Assembly: GCA_009782615.1 (NCBI GenBank)
Contig: WRIS01000001.1
Location: 248,001-312,000 of the forward strand
From: Eggerthellaceae bacterium
GTDB taxonomy: Bacteria > Actinomycetota > Coriobacteriia > Coriobacteriales > Eggerthellaceae
Length of the DNA stretch: 64,000 nucleotides
Direction of reading: 5' to 3'
The notes beneath the pieces are model-generated. The model did no database searches. It worked only from the letters and a program-made list of their open reading frames with translations, and had not been told where the DNA came from. This document shows, piece by piece, positions 17,872-27,236 of the stretch. The stretch's first letter is position 1, and every line of letters starts with the position of its first letter. Position numbers and translations under genes: made by a program.

Positions 17872-18420
17872 TTATAGCGGTTCTTCTGAAACGAGTTTTT
17901 CATAAGCTATGCGTGCAGAATCGAGCCCCTCATCATGGGTAATGTGAATTTTCCCGCAGGGAGTATAGCCCTTTTTCTTCAAAAGATTGCGCATGGGAGT
18001 ATTGTCTGCGTGCGTGTCAATTCGCACGCTTAAGCGCTTGTTGGTTGCAGCAAGTTTTTCTGCGTTGCGCAAAATGAAGGAAGCCACACCCTTACCTTTG
18101 CGCGAGGTGTCCACCGCAACCCGATGCACCACCACATAAACGGGCGGCTCGACACACGTGTCCGTCAGCCATGCTCCCTCTTCTATCCAAAGATAGTCCT
18201 TTTCCCCCCGAAAACTTATCATCGCACTTGCTATCAGGCTTTTGTCGTCTGCTTCAACCGCATAACTCTCGCCACGAAAAACATCTTGTTCGACCACGTC
18301 TCGTTGAGGATAGCCTCCCTGCCACTGATTGATACCCGAAATCGCCAGCGCGCTGCGCCCATCTGCAAGGATTTCCATAACCCTATCAATCTCGCAGATT
18401 TCGGCATTCCTGAATATCAC
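17872..18420 (-). CDS. GNAT-family N-acetyltransferase
   Basis: A 182-residue single GNAT domain. The acetyl-CoA loop is in VVHRVAVDTSRKGKGVASFIL, with a typical later strand, LSVRIDTHADNTPMRNLLKKKGYTPCGKI. The substrate is unknown. The start is GTG at 18420, with GAGAGGGG 6 nt upstream. It is followed closely by the phosphoesterase-like gene and lies downstream of uvrA, separated by 72 bp. Confidence 0.87.
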   Translation of the reverse strand: MIFRNAEICEIDRVMEILADGRSALAISGINQWQGGYPQRDVVEQDVFRGESYAVEADDKSLIASAMISFRGEKDYLWIEEGAWLTDTCVEPPVYVVVHRVAVDTSRKGKGVASFILRNAEKLAATNKRLSVRIDTHADNTPMRNLLKKKGYTPCGKIHITHDEGLDSARIAYEKLVSEEPL

Positions 18421-18492
18421 AAAGTACCCCTCTCAAAATTACTACTAATCAGCGAATTTTCGCACGTTCAGTCGTGCACGTAAAGGGGTTTT

Positions 18493-21375
18493 CTAGAGTA
18501 TCTTTGCGAGGAATTTTCCCGTGAAGCTCTTTGTTTCACGCGCAACTTCTTCAGGCGTGCCACAAGCGATTATCTGACCACCCGCTTCGCCGCCCTCAGG
18601 TCCCAAATCTATGATGCTGTCGGCACATTTAATGATGTCAAGATTGTGCTCAATGACCAACACCGTATTACCCGCATCCACAAGGCGCTGCAAGACTTCA
18701 AGAAGTTGGCGAACGTCCTCAAAGTGCAAGCCTGTTGTTGGTTCGTCCAAGATATAGAAGGTCTTGCCTGTTTGACGCCGTTGCAATTCGCTTGAAAGCT
18801 TCACGCGCTGGGCTTCGCCGCCCGACAGTGTTGTTGCAGGCTGACCCAGGTGAATGTAGCCCAAGCCAACGTCGTGCATGGTTTGTAGCTTCCGCTTTAT
18901 CGAAGGAATGTTCTCAAAAAAAGCAAGGGCTTCATCAACCGTAAGTTCCAACACATCCGAAACGTTTTTGCCGCGATAAGTGACCTGTAAGGTTTCACGA
19001 TTATAGCGCCTACCTGCGCATACCTCGCACGGAACATAGACATCGGGCAAAAAGTGCATCTCGATTTTAAGCTGCCCGTCTCCCTTGCACGCCTCGCAAC
19101 GCCCTCCATTCACGTTAAAGGAAAAGCGTCCCGCAGCATACCCGCGCGCCTTTGCTTCTTGCGTGGAAGCGAACAGTGCTCGGATATCATCCCAAAGCCC
19201 AATATAGGTTGCAGGGTTTGAACGAGGGGTGCGCCCGATGGGGCTTTGGTCGATATTAATGACTTTGTCCAAAAGTTCAGCGCCGCTCAGTTTTTTATAC
19301 GAACCAACGCGGTGGCGCGCGCGATTCACCCGATTCGCAAGCGCAGGTGCCAAAGTATCGGTAACCAAGGAAGACTTCCCCGAGCCAGAAACACCCGTGA
19401 CCACTGTGAGCATACCAATAGGGACATCAATGGCAATATCCTTCAAATTGTTTTCGCTTGCCCCCATCAAGGAAATAAAACCACGATTCGCAATGCGTCG
19501 CTGCTCAGGCAAGGGGATTTTTTTGCGTCCACTCAAATACTCGGCAGTAAGGGAGTTTTTTGCTTTCAAAATATGCGCGGGCGTGCCTTGAGCAACAACT
19601 TCTCCCCCGTGTTCTCCTGCCCGCGGCCCCATGTCAATGATATGGTCTGCGTGAAGAATGGTTTCTTCGTCATGTTCAACAACGATGACGGTGTTGCCTA
19701 AATCTCGCAAGCGTTCCAAGGTGGTTATCAAACGCGCGTTGTCGCGTTGATGCAGTCCGATGGACGGCTCATCAAGAATATAGAGCACCCCCATAAGGCC
19801 AGCACCTATCTGGGTTGCCAGACGGATTCGCTGCGCTTCGCCGCCTGAAAGGGTTGCTGTTGCTCGCTCGAGAGTCAGATAATCGAGCCCGACATCAACT
19901 AAAAAGCGCAGCCGTGCCTTTATTTCTTTGATAATCGGGGCAGCAATCTGTTCGTCTGACCCCTCAAAATGAAGCGCATCAAAAAAGGCAAGGGAATCCT
20001 TCGCGCTTTGTTTTGTAACCTCGTAAATGCTCTTATCCCCCACCCTCACGGCAAGAATTTCGGGCTTCAAGCGCTGTCCGCCACAAGTAGGGCACGGCGC
20101 TATCGCGAAATACTGCGCGTAGCGCTCCCTCTGGCTGTCACTGCTTGCTTCCTTGTAGCGATGCATCACCGCACCACAAGCACCTTCCCAGTCGATAAAC
20201 CAATAGGTTTCCCGTCCATCAACCGTCACGTAATCAACGCGCACTTTTTCATCGGGCAAGCCGAACAAAAGCGCATCTTGTGCTTCTTGGGACATATCGT
20301 CGAAAGGGGTGTCCGCAGAAACGCCCACGTGCTGAGCAACCGCACGCAAAACTTGAGGATAGTAGTTTCCCGTCACAAAAGGAGCAAATGCCCCCTCGTT
20401 TAGGGAAAGAGATGGGTCGGGCACGAGCAAATTGGGGTCTATTTCTTCGCGGGAGCCGATTCCAAGACAATCAGGACACGCACCGTAAGGAGCGTTGAAG
20501 CTGAAATCCCTCGGCTGTAATTCGTCGATAGAATGCCCGTGCTCGGGGCAGGCAAGCGCAAGCGAAAACACGTATTCGCCTTCACGAAGCACACCCGTTG
20601 CTCCAGTCGCAACCTTTTCTCCTGAATCTTGTGACAGCGGATTGCCCGCTTCGTCAAGCACCTGTATCAACACGCGCCCTTGTGCCAACTTTGTCGCCAT
20701 CTCAACCGCTTCCGCAATGCGGCTGGTAGCGTCGGCTTTCAAGATAACGCGGTCAACCACAACATCAATGGTGTGTTTGAAGCGTTTGTCTAACACAATA
20801 GGTTCGCCCTCTAAGCGGCGCACTTCCCCATCAACGCGCACACGGGAAAAGCCCTCTTTCGCAAGGTCACTGAGCAGCTTGCTAAACTCTCCTTTGCGCC
20901 CAACAACAACGGGCGCCAATACCAGTGCTTTGAGCCCTTCGCCTAGAGAAAGTATTTCATCGGTTACCTGATCGGTCGTCTGTTTTTTGATGACGCGCCC
21001 ACATTCGGGGCAATGAGGTATACCCACGCGCGCAAACAAAAGACGCAAGTAATCGTATATTTCCGTAACCGTTCCCACCGTTGAGCGAGGATTTTTGCTC
21101 GTTGTTTTCTGGTCAATGGAAACAGCAGGAGACAGTCCGTCGATACTGTCAAGGTCAGGTTTATTGGATTGCCCGAGGAATTGGCGCGCATAGCTTGAAA
21201 GACTTTCAACGTAGCGACGTTGCCCTTCGGCATAAATCGTATCGAAAGCAAGCGAACTTTTCCCCGAACCTGACAGCCCAGTTATGACCACCAGCTTGTC
21301 ACGAGGAATGGACAGGTTGATATTTTTGAGGTTATGCTCACGCGCGCCTTTGATAACAATAGAGTCTTGTGCCAT
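18493..21375 (-). CDS. uvrA: UvrABC excinuclease subunit A
   Basis: A 960-residue full-length UvrA, the damage-recognition ATPase of nucleotide excision repair. It has two ABC modules: Walker A GLSGSGKS at residues 33-40 and GVSGSGKSS in the second half, with signature [12 protein letters not shown] and [12 protein letters not shown]. The zinc-binding Cys pairs CPECG and [27 protein letters not shown] are intact. It acts with UvrC at 1.9-3.9 kb; uvrB is not in the window. A TACAAT -10-like box (21466-21471, minus strand) lies in the upstream gap. I see no clear LexA site. Confidence 0.98.
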   Translation of the reverse strand: MAQDSIVIKGAREHNLKNINLSIPRDKLVVITGLSGSGKSSLAFDTIYAEGQRRYVESLSSYARQFLGQSNKPDLDSIDGLSPAVSIDQKTTSKNPRSTVGTVTEIYDYLRLLFARVGIPHCPECGRVIKKQTTDQVTDEILSLGEGLKALVLAPVVVGRKGEFSKLLSDLAKEGFSRVRVDGEVRRLEGEPIVLDKRFKHTIDVVVDRVILKADATSRIAEAVEMATKLAQGRVLIQVLDEAGNPLSQDSGEKVATGATGVLREGEYVFSLALACPEHGHSIDELQPRDFSFNAPYGACPDCLGIGSREEIDPNLLVPDPSLSLNEGAFAPFVTGNYYPQVLRAVAQHVGVSADTPFDDMSQEAQDALLFGLPDEKVRVDYVTVDGRETYWFIDWEGACGAVMHRYKEASSDSQRERYAQYFAIAPCPTCGGQRLKPEILAVRVGDKSIYEVTKQSAKDSLAFFDALHFEGSDEQIAAPIIKEIKARLRFLVDVGLDYLTLERATATLSGGEAQRIRLATQIGAGLMGVLYILDEPSIGLHQRDNARLITTLERLRDLGNTVIVVEHDEETILHADHIIDMGPRAGEHGGEVVAQGTPAHILKAKNSLTAEYLSGRKKIPLPEQRRIANRGFISLMGASENNLKDIAIDVPIGMLTVVTGVSGSGKSSLVTDTLAPALANRVNRARHRVGSYKKLSGAELLDKVINIDQSPIGRTPRSNPATYIGLWDDIRALFASTQEAKARGYAAGRFSFNVNGGRCEACKGDGQLKIEMHFLPDVYVPCEVCAGRRYNRETLQVTYRGKNVSDVLELTVDEALAFFENIPSIKRKLQTMHDVGLGYIHLGQPATTLSGGEAQRVKLSSELQRRQTGKTFYILDEPTTGLHFEDVRQLLEVLQRLVDAGNTVLVIEHNLDIIKCADSIIDLGPEGGEAGGQIIACGTPEEVARETKSFTGKFLAKIL

Positions 21376-21545
21376 AAGTTCTTGCTTCGCTCCTCACAAA
21401 AGGCAGCAGCCCTTGTCGGGGGCAAAATAGTGCTGCACGTATTGGTGTGATTCTCACAACCTCTCATTGTAGCGCAGCAGGCAGCCAAGACTGTTCACAC
21501 TGACCCAATCCCAGTCAGTTCAAACTATTCGCATATTATGTTCGC

Positions 21546-23759
21546 TTATTGAGCCTTCTCCGAAGCTTTCGTTGCAGCCTCGCGACTCTGTTTGGCAAGG
21601 GCCTTGCCTTCAGGAGATCGCTTCACCGCTTTAATCAGCTTTTCAAACGGCACTGCCTCAGAATAGAGATAACCCTGGAAATGCATACAACCTAAAGACT
21701 CGAGACGAGCGTGCTGTTCCTGTGTTTCAACGTATTCAGCAAGCACCAAGAAAGAAAGTTCTTTGGACAAGCGCAAGGTTGATGCAAGAGCCTCGGCAGA
21801 AGATTGAACTTTCGTTTTGCCCGCAGAATCTTTTTCCATTGCTGCAGCATCTTTTTCCCTGGAGCCGTCAAGTTTCACGATGCTAAAAACACTCGTCTTA
21901 AGATACTCGAGTGCGGTCTCGCTCATCGAAAAATCATCGATTGCCAAGAGCACGCCCGCATTGAGCAAACCTATAAGGAGAGCCATGATGGAATCCCCTG
22001 TGTTTAAAATATCACTTTCAGGTGCTTCCAGAACAAGTCTACCTGGGTCAAGCGCGCGTTCTTGTACCCCTTCTATCAATTTGTTGACGAACTCTTCGCT
22101 TTGCAAGCTTTTGATAGTCGCATTAACGCTCACCATGAAATCAGGCTGTAAGACTCCTGCATGAGCCAGATGCTGTATGCGCAAAGCATCATCGAGTACC
22201 CGCTGCATGATGGCTTCTTCCAGTTCTGGCAAAAGCCCTATTTCCTCGGCAAGTTTTAGCACCAGAGGCGGATGCATCACGCCGTGTGACGGATGTCTCC
22301 AGCGCAAAAGTGCTTCAGCCCCGATGCATCTGTTCCTGATGTCATATTGCGGCTGATAGTTCAGTTCAAAGCTGCCTTTTTCCACCGCACGTCGCAACTC
22401 TTTAGCAATCCCTGCGACCAAAAGCCCAGCCGTTCCCGTCAGAGCAACAAGCGTGTTTCCACCCGCTTCAAATTCGCCTTGCTTAAAGCGCGCAAGCAAT
22501 TCGGTGAGTTCATTTTTCTCACCGTGCACCAAACTCTTTTCATAAAGGCGCACAAAAGGCCAGTAAATGAGCATTCCCACCACGATATTCACGCCCTGCA
22601 ACACTGATCCCGCATAGGAGCCTGTCACCAAATAGCCGCTCAAAAAGGGCGGAGTTGCAAAGGGAACGTCGACCGTTGCATAAGGCACGATGCCTGCCAC
22701 CGTAGCAACATAGGCAATAAGCAGACTTACCAAAGGAACAATAATGAACGGGATGAATAAGAGCGGATTAAAAATGGCGGGTAAACCAAACAGCATGAGT
22801 TCGGGGGCATTAAACGCCATAGGAACAATCGCCAAACCCGCCAAGCTCTTCGTGTTGCGCTTGCGTCCGAAAACGACAATCGCCAATAAAAGACTCAAAA
22901 GTGCACCAGCACCCCCGATGAGGGCAAAGGTCTGCAGGAAGGCCTTGTTGATAAGAAGGGTCGGTGCTCTGCCCGTGGCCACAAAGGCGGCATTTTCAGC
23001 TGCCCCTGGTATAAAAGCAACTTGCGCCGCACCCTCAAGCATATTGGTACCATGCAAACCGAAGAACCACAAGAAATTGTCCAAGAAAAGATAGAGCGCC
23101 CCACTTCCAAGAGTTGAGCCCTTAAGAATCGTGGTTTGAAGCCCACGCAAGATAAGCTCTCCAAGACTTGCTGACCCGAACAAAAGCGTAGACAGAAAAT
23201 TGATTCCTGCAGCAAGTACTATGATAAGCACCACGGGCAAAATTGCCGCAAGTGATTGATTGAGAGTGCTGACAGATGTGTTGTCAAAAGATGCTTGTTT
23301 GCGCTGAAAACGATTCATAAAAGCACAGTAGAGCGCTGAAGCACCCAGCGCGCTCAAAAGAGCAATCGCCAAAGATTGGGAGGACAATATTGAAGTCACG
23401 CAGGGAGTGTTGGCAATCCCAACAAGGACAAGATAGGCTCCAAATGATGCGAGAGGAGCTCCAAACCAGAAAAAGTCTCCCCGTTTTTCCTTGTAGAGTT
23501 GCGTATAAGACAAACTCACGCTCACCACGACATAGAGCGAAAAGAGCCCTAAGGTAACATCATAAATTGTTTGGAAAAATCCCAAAAAATTCGGAGACAT
23601 TTCAAGAAAATCCTGATAAGCAGGAAGCGGAAAATTAAGAAAGACGAAAGAAAATGAACCAATGAGTAAGATCGGAATGGTAAGCATCAAACCTTGCTGA
23701 ACAGACTTAAATACAAGCGTGTTTCCGATTCGAGAAAACCCCGAGAATATTTTTTCCAT
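21546..23759 (-). CDS. Fusion of a PTS EIIC sugar permease domain to a c-di-GMP EAL phosphodiesterase domain
   Basis: A 737-residue protein. Residues 1 to about 410 form a lactose/cellobiose-type EIIC with about ten membrane segments, retaining the substrate-site His (H236 in FGLHG) and Glu (E320 in NAPELMLFG). Residues 455-715 form an EAL domain: E482 (EALLRW), N546, E578, D608/D609, K629, E678 and Q695 are all present, so c-di-GMP hydrolysis is plausible. Loop 6 is DDFSMSETA instead of DDFGTG, and there is an 18-residue insert after KLDGS. No EIIB or EIIA gene is adjacent, so it may be a sugar sensor rather than a transporter. A GTG directly before the ATG is an alternative start. Confidence 0.9.
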   Translation of the reverse strand: MEKIFSGFSRIGNTLVFKSVQQGLMLTIPILLIGSFSFVFLNFPLPAYQDFLEMSPNFLGFFQTIYDVTLGLFSLYVVVSVSLSYTQLYKEKRGDFFWFGAPLASFGAYLVLVGIANTPCVTSILSSQSLAIALLSALGASALYCAFMNRFQRKQASFDNTSVSTLNQSLAAILPVVLIIVLAAGINFLSTLLFGSASLGELILRGLQTTILKGSTLGSGALYLFLDNFLWFFGLHGTNMLEGAAQVAFIPGAAENAAFVATGRAPTLLINKAFLQTFALIGGAGALLSLLLAIVVFGRKRNTKSLAGLAIVPMAFNAPELMLFGLPAIFNPLLFIPFIIVPLVSLLIAYVATVAGIVPYATVDVPFATPPFLSGYLVTGSYAGSVLQGVNIVVGMLIYWPFVRLYEKSLVHGEKNELTELLARFKQGEFEAGGNTLVALTGTAGLLVAGIAKELRRAVEKGSFELNYQPQYDIRNRCIGAEALLRWRHPSHGVMHPPLVLKLAEEIGLLPELEEAIMQRVLDDALRIQHLAHAGVLQPDFMVSVNATIKSLQSEEFVNKLIEGVQERALDPGRLVLEAPESDILNTGDSIMALLIGLLNAGVLLAIDDFSMSETALEYLKTSVFSIVKLDGSREKDAAAMEKDSAGKTKVQSSAEALASTLRLSKELSFLVLAEYVETQEQHARLESLGCMHFQGYLYSEAVPFEKLIKAVKRSPEGKALAKQSREAATKASEKAQ

Positions 23760-23760
23760 C

Positions 23761-23780
23761 ACTCACTCACTTACTTACCT
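23761..23780 (-). repeat. Tetranucleotide repeat in the translation start region of the EIIC-EAL gene
   Basis: Five 4-bp units (ACTC twice, ACTT twice, ACCT) occupy the 20 bp directly before the start codon. On the coding strand this puts AGGT at its upstream end and no other ribosome binding site nearer, so unit number sets the spacing. Confidence 0.6.
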
Positions 23781-23901
23781 GGCTCACGAAAATGCAAAGT
23801 TTCCCACATTCCGTGTTCGCTCATTTGATAACCTCTTTGTTCTTTGAAGCGCTTCTTCTGTTTGCAGTGCACCATGACAAAAAGCGCTAAACCGTAAATA
23901 T

Positions 23902-23931
23902 GATATAGCAGTTCAAGTGAAAATTCTGCAA
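23902..23931 (-). promoter_or_regulatory. Probable promoter of the EIIC-EAL gene
   Basis: On the minus strand TTGCAG (23926-23931) and TATATC (23902-23907) are 18 nt apart, giving a leader of about 135 nt to the start codon. The remaining sequence between this gene and xer shows no other feature. Confidence 0.4.
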
Positions 23932-23952
23932 AAACCTCTAAAAGGCAACAAC

Positions 23953-24924
23953 CTAAAAATCTGCGGTATTGTTTGCACGCGGATGAGATTTCAAATGAAC
24001 TTCTTTCAGGCGCTTTGCCGAAAGATGAGTATATATCTGCGTCGTAGAAAGGCTTGAATGACCCAAGATTTCTTGCACGCTTCGCAGGTCTGCGCCACCT
24101 TCAAGAAGGTCGGTTGCGAAGGTATGGCGCATGTCGTGCGGAGAAAATGCCGTGTTAAGCCCTGCAAGGCTGAGGGTTTCTTTAAACATCTTTCTTATGG
24201 AGTCCGCGGTCATCTGATTTCCCCGCGTTGAAACGAAGAAAAAGTCGCTTGATTTTTCCCGAAGAAGTTTCGGGCGAGCAAAGTTTCGATAGCCCTGCAT
24301 CGAATAGAGCGCCAGTTCATGTAAGGGGATGATTCTTTCTTTTCCGCCCTTCCCAAAAACTTTCACCTGCCCTAATTCAAAATCAACATTTGAGAGCAAC
24401 AAGCCCGATGCTTCCGAAACGCGCGCACCGCAGGCATAGAGAAACTCAAGAAGCGCAAGGTTTCGCATGTCGGTGGGCGACTGTTCGCGCTGCTTTCCCT
24501 GCGCGTCGCGCTTTCCGTAAAGCGAGAGCAGCTTTATCATGTCTGAAGAGGTGATATAGTGCGGGAGGGATTTTTTTTGCTTTTGTCCCTGCAAGACGCT
24601 CGCTGGGTCAGATTCGATGATTTCGCATACGTTAAGCCAGCGAAAGAAACTTTTTAGAGCACTCAGCCTTCGGTTCATCGTCGTACGTTGGTAGTGCCCC
24701 CGCTCAAGTTCGCCAAGGTAAAGGCGCAGTTGACGATGGGTTACCCGCAAAGGCTCAAGCTTCTCACGCTGTGCCCATCGCAAAAAGTCGAACAGGTCGG
24801 TTCGATAAGCGCGAACGGTGTGCGCTGAAGCATTGTTCTCAATACGAAGCGACTCGCAAAACCCCTCAACGTGTGCCGCCGCCTGTTGGTCAAAAGATTC
24901 GTCAATCATATCGATGTTCTTCAT
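23953..24924 (-). CDS. xerC: Tyrosine recombinase, XerC/XerD type
   Basis: A 323-residue site-specific recombinase with the SAM-like N-terminal core-binding domain and the catalytic domain: Arg in CGARVSEASGL, Lys in GKGGKERIIPL, HDMRH, LGHSSLSTTQIYTH with the Tyr nucleophile. Housekeeping Xer proteins resolve chromosome dimers at dif. The 4-nt overlap with trmFO matches the trmFO-xerC order of Firmicutes, which favours a XerC-like housekeeping role rather than a phage integrase. I cannot tell XerC from XerD with certainty, and no dif site was identified. Confidence 0.88.
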   Translation of the reverse strand: MKNIDMIDESFDQQAAAHVEGFCESLRIENNASAHTVRAYRTDLFDFLRWAQREKLEPLRVTHRQLRLYLGELERGHYQRTTMNRRLSALKSFFRWLNVCEIIESDPASVLQGQKQKKSLPHYITSSDMIKLLSLYGKRDAQGKQREQSPTDMRNLALLEFLYACGARVSEASGLLLSNVDFELGQVKVFGKGGKERIIPLHELALYSMQGYRNFARPKLLREKSSDFFFVSTRGNQMTADSIRKMFKETLSLAGLNTAFSPHDMRHTFATDLLEGGADLRSVQEILGHSSLSTTQIYTHLSAKRLKEVHLKSHPRANNTADF

Positions 24925-26330
24925 AAAGAAAACTCCCGACCCTCAAGGTTGTCAAGGCTGTCAAGGTTGTCAACGAGCAATTCGCTTTTTTTAAGCTGTG
25001 CGCTGAAGTCCTGCATTGCCGCTTCACCGCGTGCGGCGAAAGCACGATAGCGCTCTTGTTTATTCTTTATCGTCGTCTCTAAAGGTGGCAGTAAGCCAAA
25101 ATTAACATGCATGGGCTGATAGTCCTTCGTGGCGGGATCGCTCGCATAAACAAGCAAGGCACCGAATGCTGTTTCTTGAGGCAGCGCAGGAAGTTCTTTA
25201 TTTGATAAGAGCGCATAAACTGAAAGCGCCGCAATAAGTCCCGACATCATCGCTTCGCAATAACCTTCGGTTCCCGAAAGCTGCCCTGCAATAAAAATCG
25301 GCGTACTCGGAAACTTTGCGCTCGATTGAGCGCTTTCTTTCAGCCTAAGATTACTGCCCAGAAGCCGCGGAGCATCAACGAAGGTATTGCGGTGCATAAG
25401 CCCAAAACGAGCAAATTCAGCCTTTTCAAACCCAGGAATCATACGAAACACCCGCTTTTGTTCGGGAAAGGTCAAGTTCGTTTGAAAGCCAACAAGGTTA
25501 TAGCACGAGGCATGGGCATTTTCAGCACGCAACTGCACTGCTGCCCACGGACGCTTACCTGTTTGCGGATTGATAAGCCCCACTGGCTTGAGCGCACCAT
25601 AGCGCGGAGCATCATGCCCCTTGCGGGCTATCTCTTCGATAGGCTGGCAAGCCTGAAAGAGTTCGCGCGTTTCGAAATCCTTCTTAACAACACGCTCTGC
25701 CCCCCGCAAGGCTTCGATAAAAGCATCGTAGTCGCGCTTGTCAAAAGGTGCATTGAGGTAGTCTCCTTGCCCTTCTTCTTCATAGCGGCTTTGCCGAAAC
25801 AAGCGATTCATGTCAAGGGAATCCGCCATTACAATAGGAGCAGCAGCGTCGTAGAAGGCGAGGTGCGCACCACCCGTAATTTCCCTAAGCGCACGTGTGA
25901 GCGTGTCGCTCGTTAAAGGCCCGCTCGCAACAATGAGTGCATCCGCAGTGGTGCTAAGATGCTCAACTTCTTCGGATATCAACTCAATGAGGGGGTGTGC
26001 TTGGATTTTTGCCGTAACACCATCGGCAAAAACATCGCGGTCAACTGCTAAGGCTCCCCCTGCAGCTACGCGACTCTCCCGCGCAGCTTCAAGTAATTCA
26101 GACTTCAAAGCATGCAATTCTGCTTTGAGCATCCCTGCTGCGCTTTCAGGCTTGGTGCTCTTCAAGGAATTGGAACAGACCAACTCGGCGCACTTTCCGC
26201 TTTGATGCACGGGGGTTTGTTTGAGAGGACGCATCTCGAAGAGGCGCACCGCAACACCGCGTTGGGCAAGTTGTAGCGCCGCTTCGCTACCCGCAAGCCC
26301 CGCACCTATAATATCAACTCGTTTTTCCAT
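24921..26330 (-). CDS. trmFO: Methylenetetrahydrofolate-tRNA-(uracil-5-)-methyltransferase
   Basis: A 469-residue FAD- and folate-dependent enzyme that forms 5-methyluridine at tRNA position 54. The FAD loop GAGLAGSEAALQLAQRG is at the N-terminus, and the conserved Cys region AELVCSNSLKS and the family motif GYCEAMMSGLIAAL are present. It is slightly longer than usual because of a C-terminal tail encoded by a 9-bp repeat. The start has no Shine-Dalgarno; TATGCT lies 6 nt before the ATG, suggesting a leaderless mRNA. It overlaps the xer gene by 4 nt. Confidence 0.96.
   Translation of the reverse strand: MEKRVDIIGAGLAGSEAALQLAQRGVAVRLFEMRPLKQTPVHQSGKCAELVCSNSLKSTKPESAAGMLKAELHALKSELLEAARESRVAAGGALAVDRDVFADGVTAKIQAHPLIELISEEVEHLSTTADALIVASGPLTSDTLTRALREITGGAHLAFYDAAAPIVMADSLDMNRLFRQSRYEEEGQGDYLNAPFDKRDYDAFIEALRGAERVVKKDFETRELFQACQPIEEIARKGHDAPRYGALKPVGLINPQTGKRPWAAVQLRAENAHASCYNLVGFQTNLTFPEQKRVFRMIPGFEKAEFARFGLMHRNTFVDAPRLLGSNLRLKESAQSSAKFPSTPIFIAGQLSGTEGYCEAMMSGLIAALSVYALLSNKELPALPQETAFGALLVYASDPATKDYQPMHVNFGLLPPLETTIKNKQERYRAFAARGEAAMQDFSAQLKKSELLVDNLDSLDNLEGREFSL
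24943..24969 (-). repeat. 9-bp tandem repeat in the 3' end of trmFO
   Basis: Three units of TCAAGGTTG (the second has one change) at 24943-24951, 24952-24960 and 24961-24969. They encode a Asp-Asn/Ser-Leu repeat near the TrmFO C-terminus, outside the conserved domain. Confidence 0.75.
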
Positions 26331-26446
26331 GAATCAAGCATAGCAAATGAAGCAGCGTGCACAGAGCACGGCCTCACAAAATGAAAGAATCACCCACGTA
26401 TTTCAACATCGCTTCGCAAGACCCGACACCCTATCTCCAAAGAAAC

Positions 26447-26932
26447 TTAAGCAGAACAGGAAGCTTCTTCTGCAAGAATTTCGGCACGGGCTTCGCTCTT
26501 GCGTGGTCTCCCTGCTTTCCGTGATGTTTTTTTGTAGACGTGAATTGAGGCAAGGGTAACAAGCCGTTCGTTTCCGAAAGGTATCGCTTGAAGTTTCCCG
26601 CAATTAAGTAACTGAGATATCCTGCCCTTTGAAAGACCGAGCTCCCGCGCAGCTTCAGTGGGTGTTAGGCATTTGCTGCGCGCAATAAATTCAGGGCTTA
26701 CCTCAACGGCAATTGCTACGCGCATACTATCGGTATCAGAGGGTTGAAAGCTTGGCTTTGGCAGAGTCATGCCTGTGTCGAGGTATTCAGCAAGAACAAG
26801 TTGCAAGGTTTCAACAATTCCTTCTATTGCCTCATTGAACGTGTCGCCGTCTGCGTATACGCCACCAATATCGTCAACCGTTGCAAAGTAGCCTTCCTCG
26901 TTCCTTGTAATTGTTGCCTCATAAATAAACAT
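26447..26932 (-). CDS. hicB: HicB-family antitoxin with helix-turn-helix
   Basis: A 161-residue antitoxin. The N-terminal HicB domain (partial RNase H fold) is seen in YEATITRNEEGYFATVDDIGGVYADGDTFNEAIEGIVETLQL. A C-terminal DNA-binding segment, LTPTEAARELGLSKGRISQLLNCGKLQAIPF, should repress the operon. TTGGAG 6 nt before ATG 26932 supports this start over an in-frame TTG four codons upstream. It follows hicA by 45 nt, the usual hicAB order, and lies between dprA and trmFO. Confidence 0.9.
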   Translation of the reverse strand: MFIYEATITRNEEGYFATVDDIGGVYADGDTFNEAIEGIVETLQLVLAEYLDTGMTLPKPSFQPSDTDSMRVAIAVEVSPEFIARSKCLTPTEAARELGLSKGRISQLLNCGKLQAIPFGNERLVTLASIHVYKKTSRKAGRPRKSEARAEILAEEASCSA

Positions 26933-26977
26933 CTCGCACTCCAATTCATTCAGGGGAGATACAGCATCATCCTTATT

Positions 26978-27163
26978 TCACCAGCCTGCTTGTCTTTTAA
27001 TTGCCCCGTACGTTCCCTTTTTTGGTCGTTCACTATCTTTTCCATGCAGGGTAACTACTCGATTTCCTCTACGATAAATTCGCCTTCCTCCTCTATCCCT
27101 TACTTTCACAAATCCATCGCTTTCAAGCATGAGGATAATTTCGCGGATTGTTGGTGGCTGCAT
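26978..27163 (-). CDS. hicA: HicA-family toxin lacking the usual catalytic histidine
   Basis: A 61-residue protein with the double-stranded-RNA-binding-like HicA fold: REIILMLESDGFVKVRDRGG, a basic hairpin, then GTYGAIKRQAGW at the C-terminus, the typical ending. HicA toxins are translation-dependent mRNA interferases whose catalytic His lies in the GSHR motif; here the motif reads GGRR, so the His is replaced by Arg. Another His is present in VTLHGK. The codon is AGG, not one base from a His codon, so this looks like established divergence. It may be inactive or catalytically altered, kept with its antitoxin. A strong AT-rich promoter precedes it. Confidence 0.82.
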   Translation of the reverse strand: MQPPTIREIILMLESDGFVKVRDRGGRRIYRRGNRVVTLHGKDSERPKKGTYGAIKRQAGW

Positions 27164-27187
27164 TTCTTCACATCTCTTTTCGCAGAA

Positions 27188-27218
27188 TTTATTATAAACT
27201 TATTTATATTTTTTACAA
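27188..27218 (-). promoter_or_regulatory. hicAB promoter and operator-like palindrome
   Basis: On the minus strand TTGTAA (27213-27218) and TATAAT (27191-27196) are 16 nt apart, a near-consensus promoter. The palindrome TTTATTATAAA (27188-27198) covers the -10, a natural site for autorepression by HicB. Confidence 0.7.
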
Positions 27219-27236
27219 GGTGCTGTGAAGCCTCGA

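Noticed and set aside
21376-21545. A LexA/SOS box upstream of uvrA
   Set aside because: Only direct TTCGC repeats and a weak ACTGAC/GTCAGT dyad are present; no GAAC-N4-GTTC-type palindrome.
23953-24924. Xer gene as a phage or integron integrase
   Set aside because: The 4-nt overlap with trmFO and lack of phage genes or att repeats point to a housekeeping recombinase.
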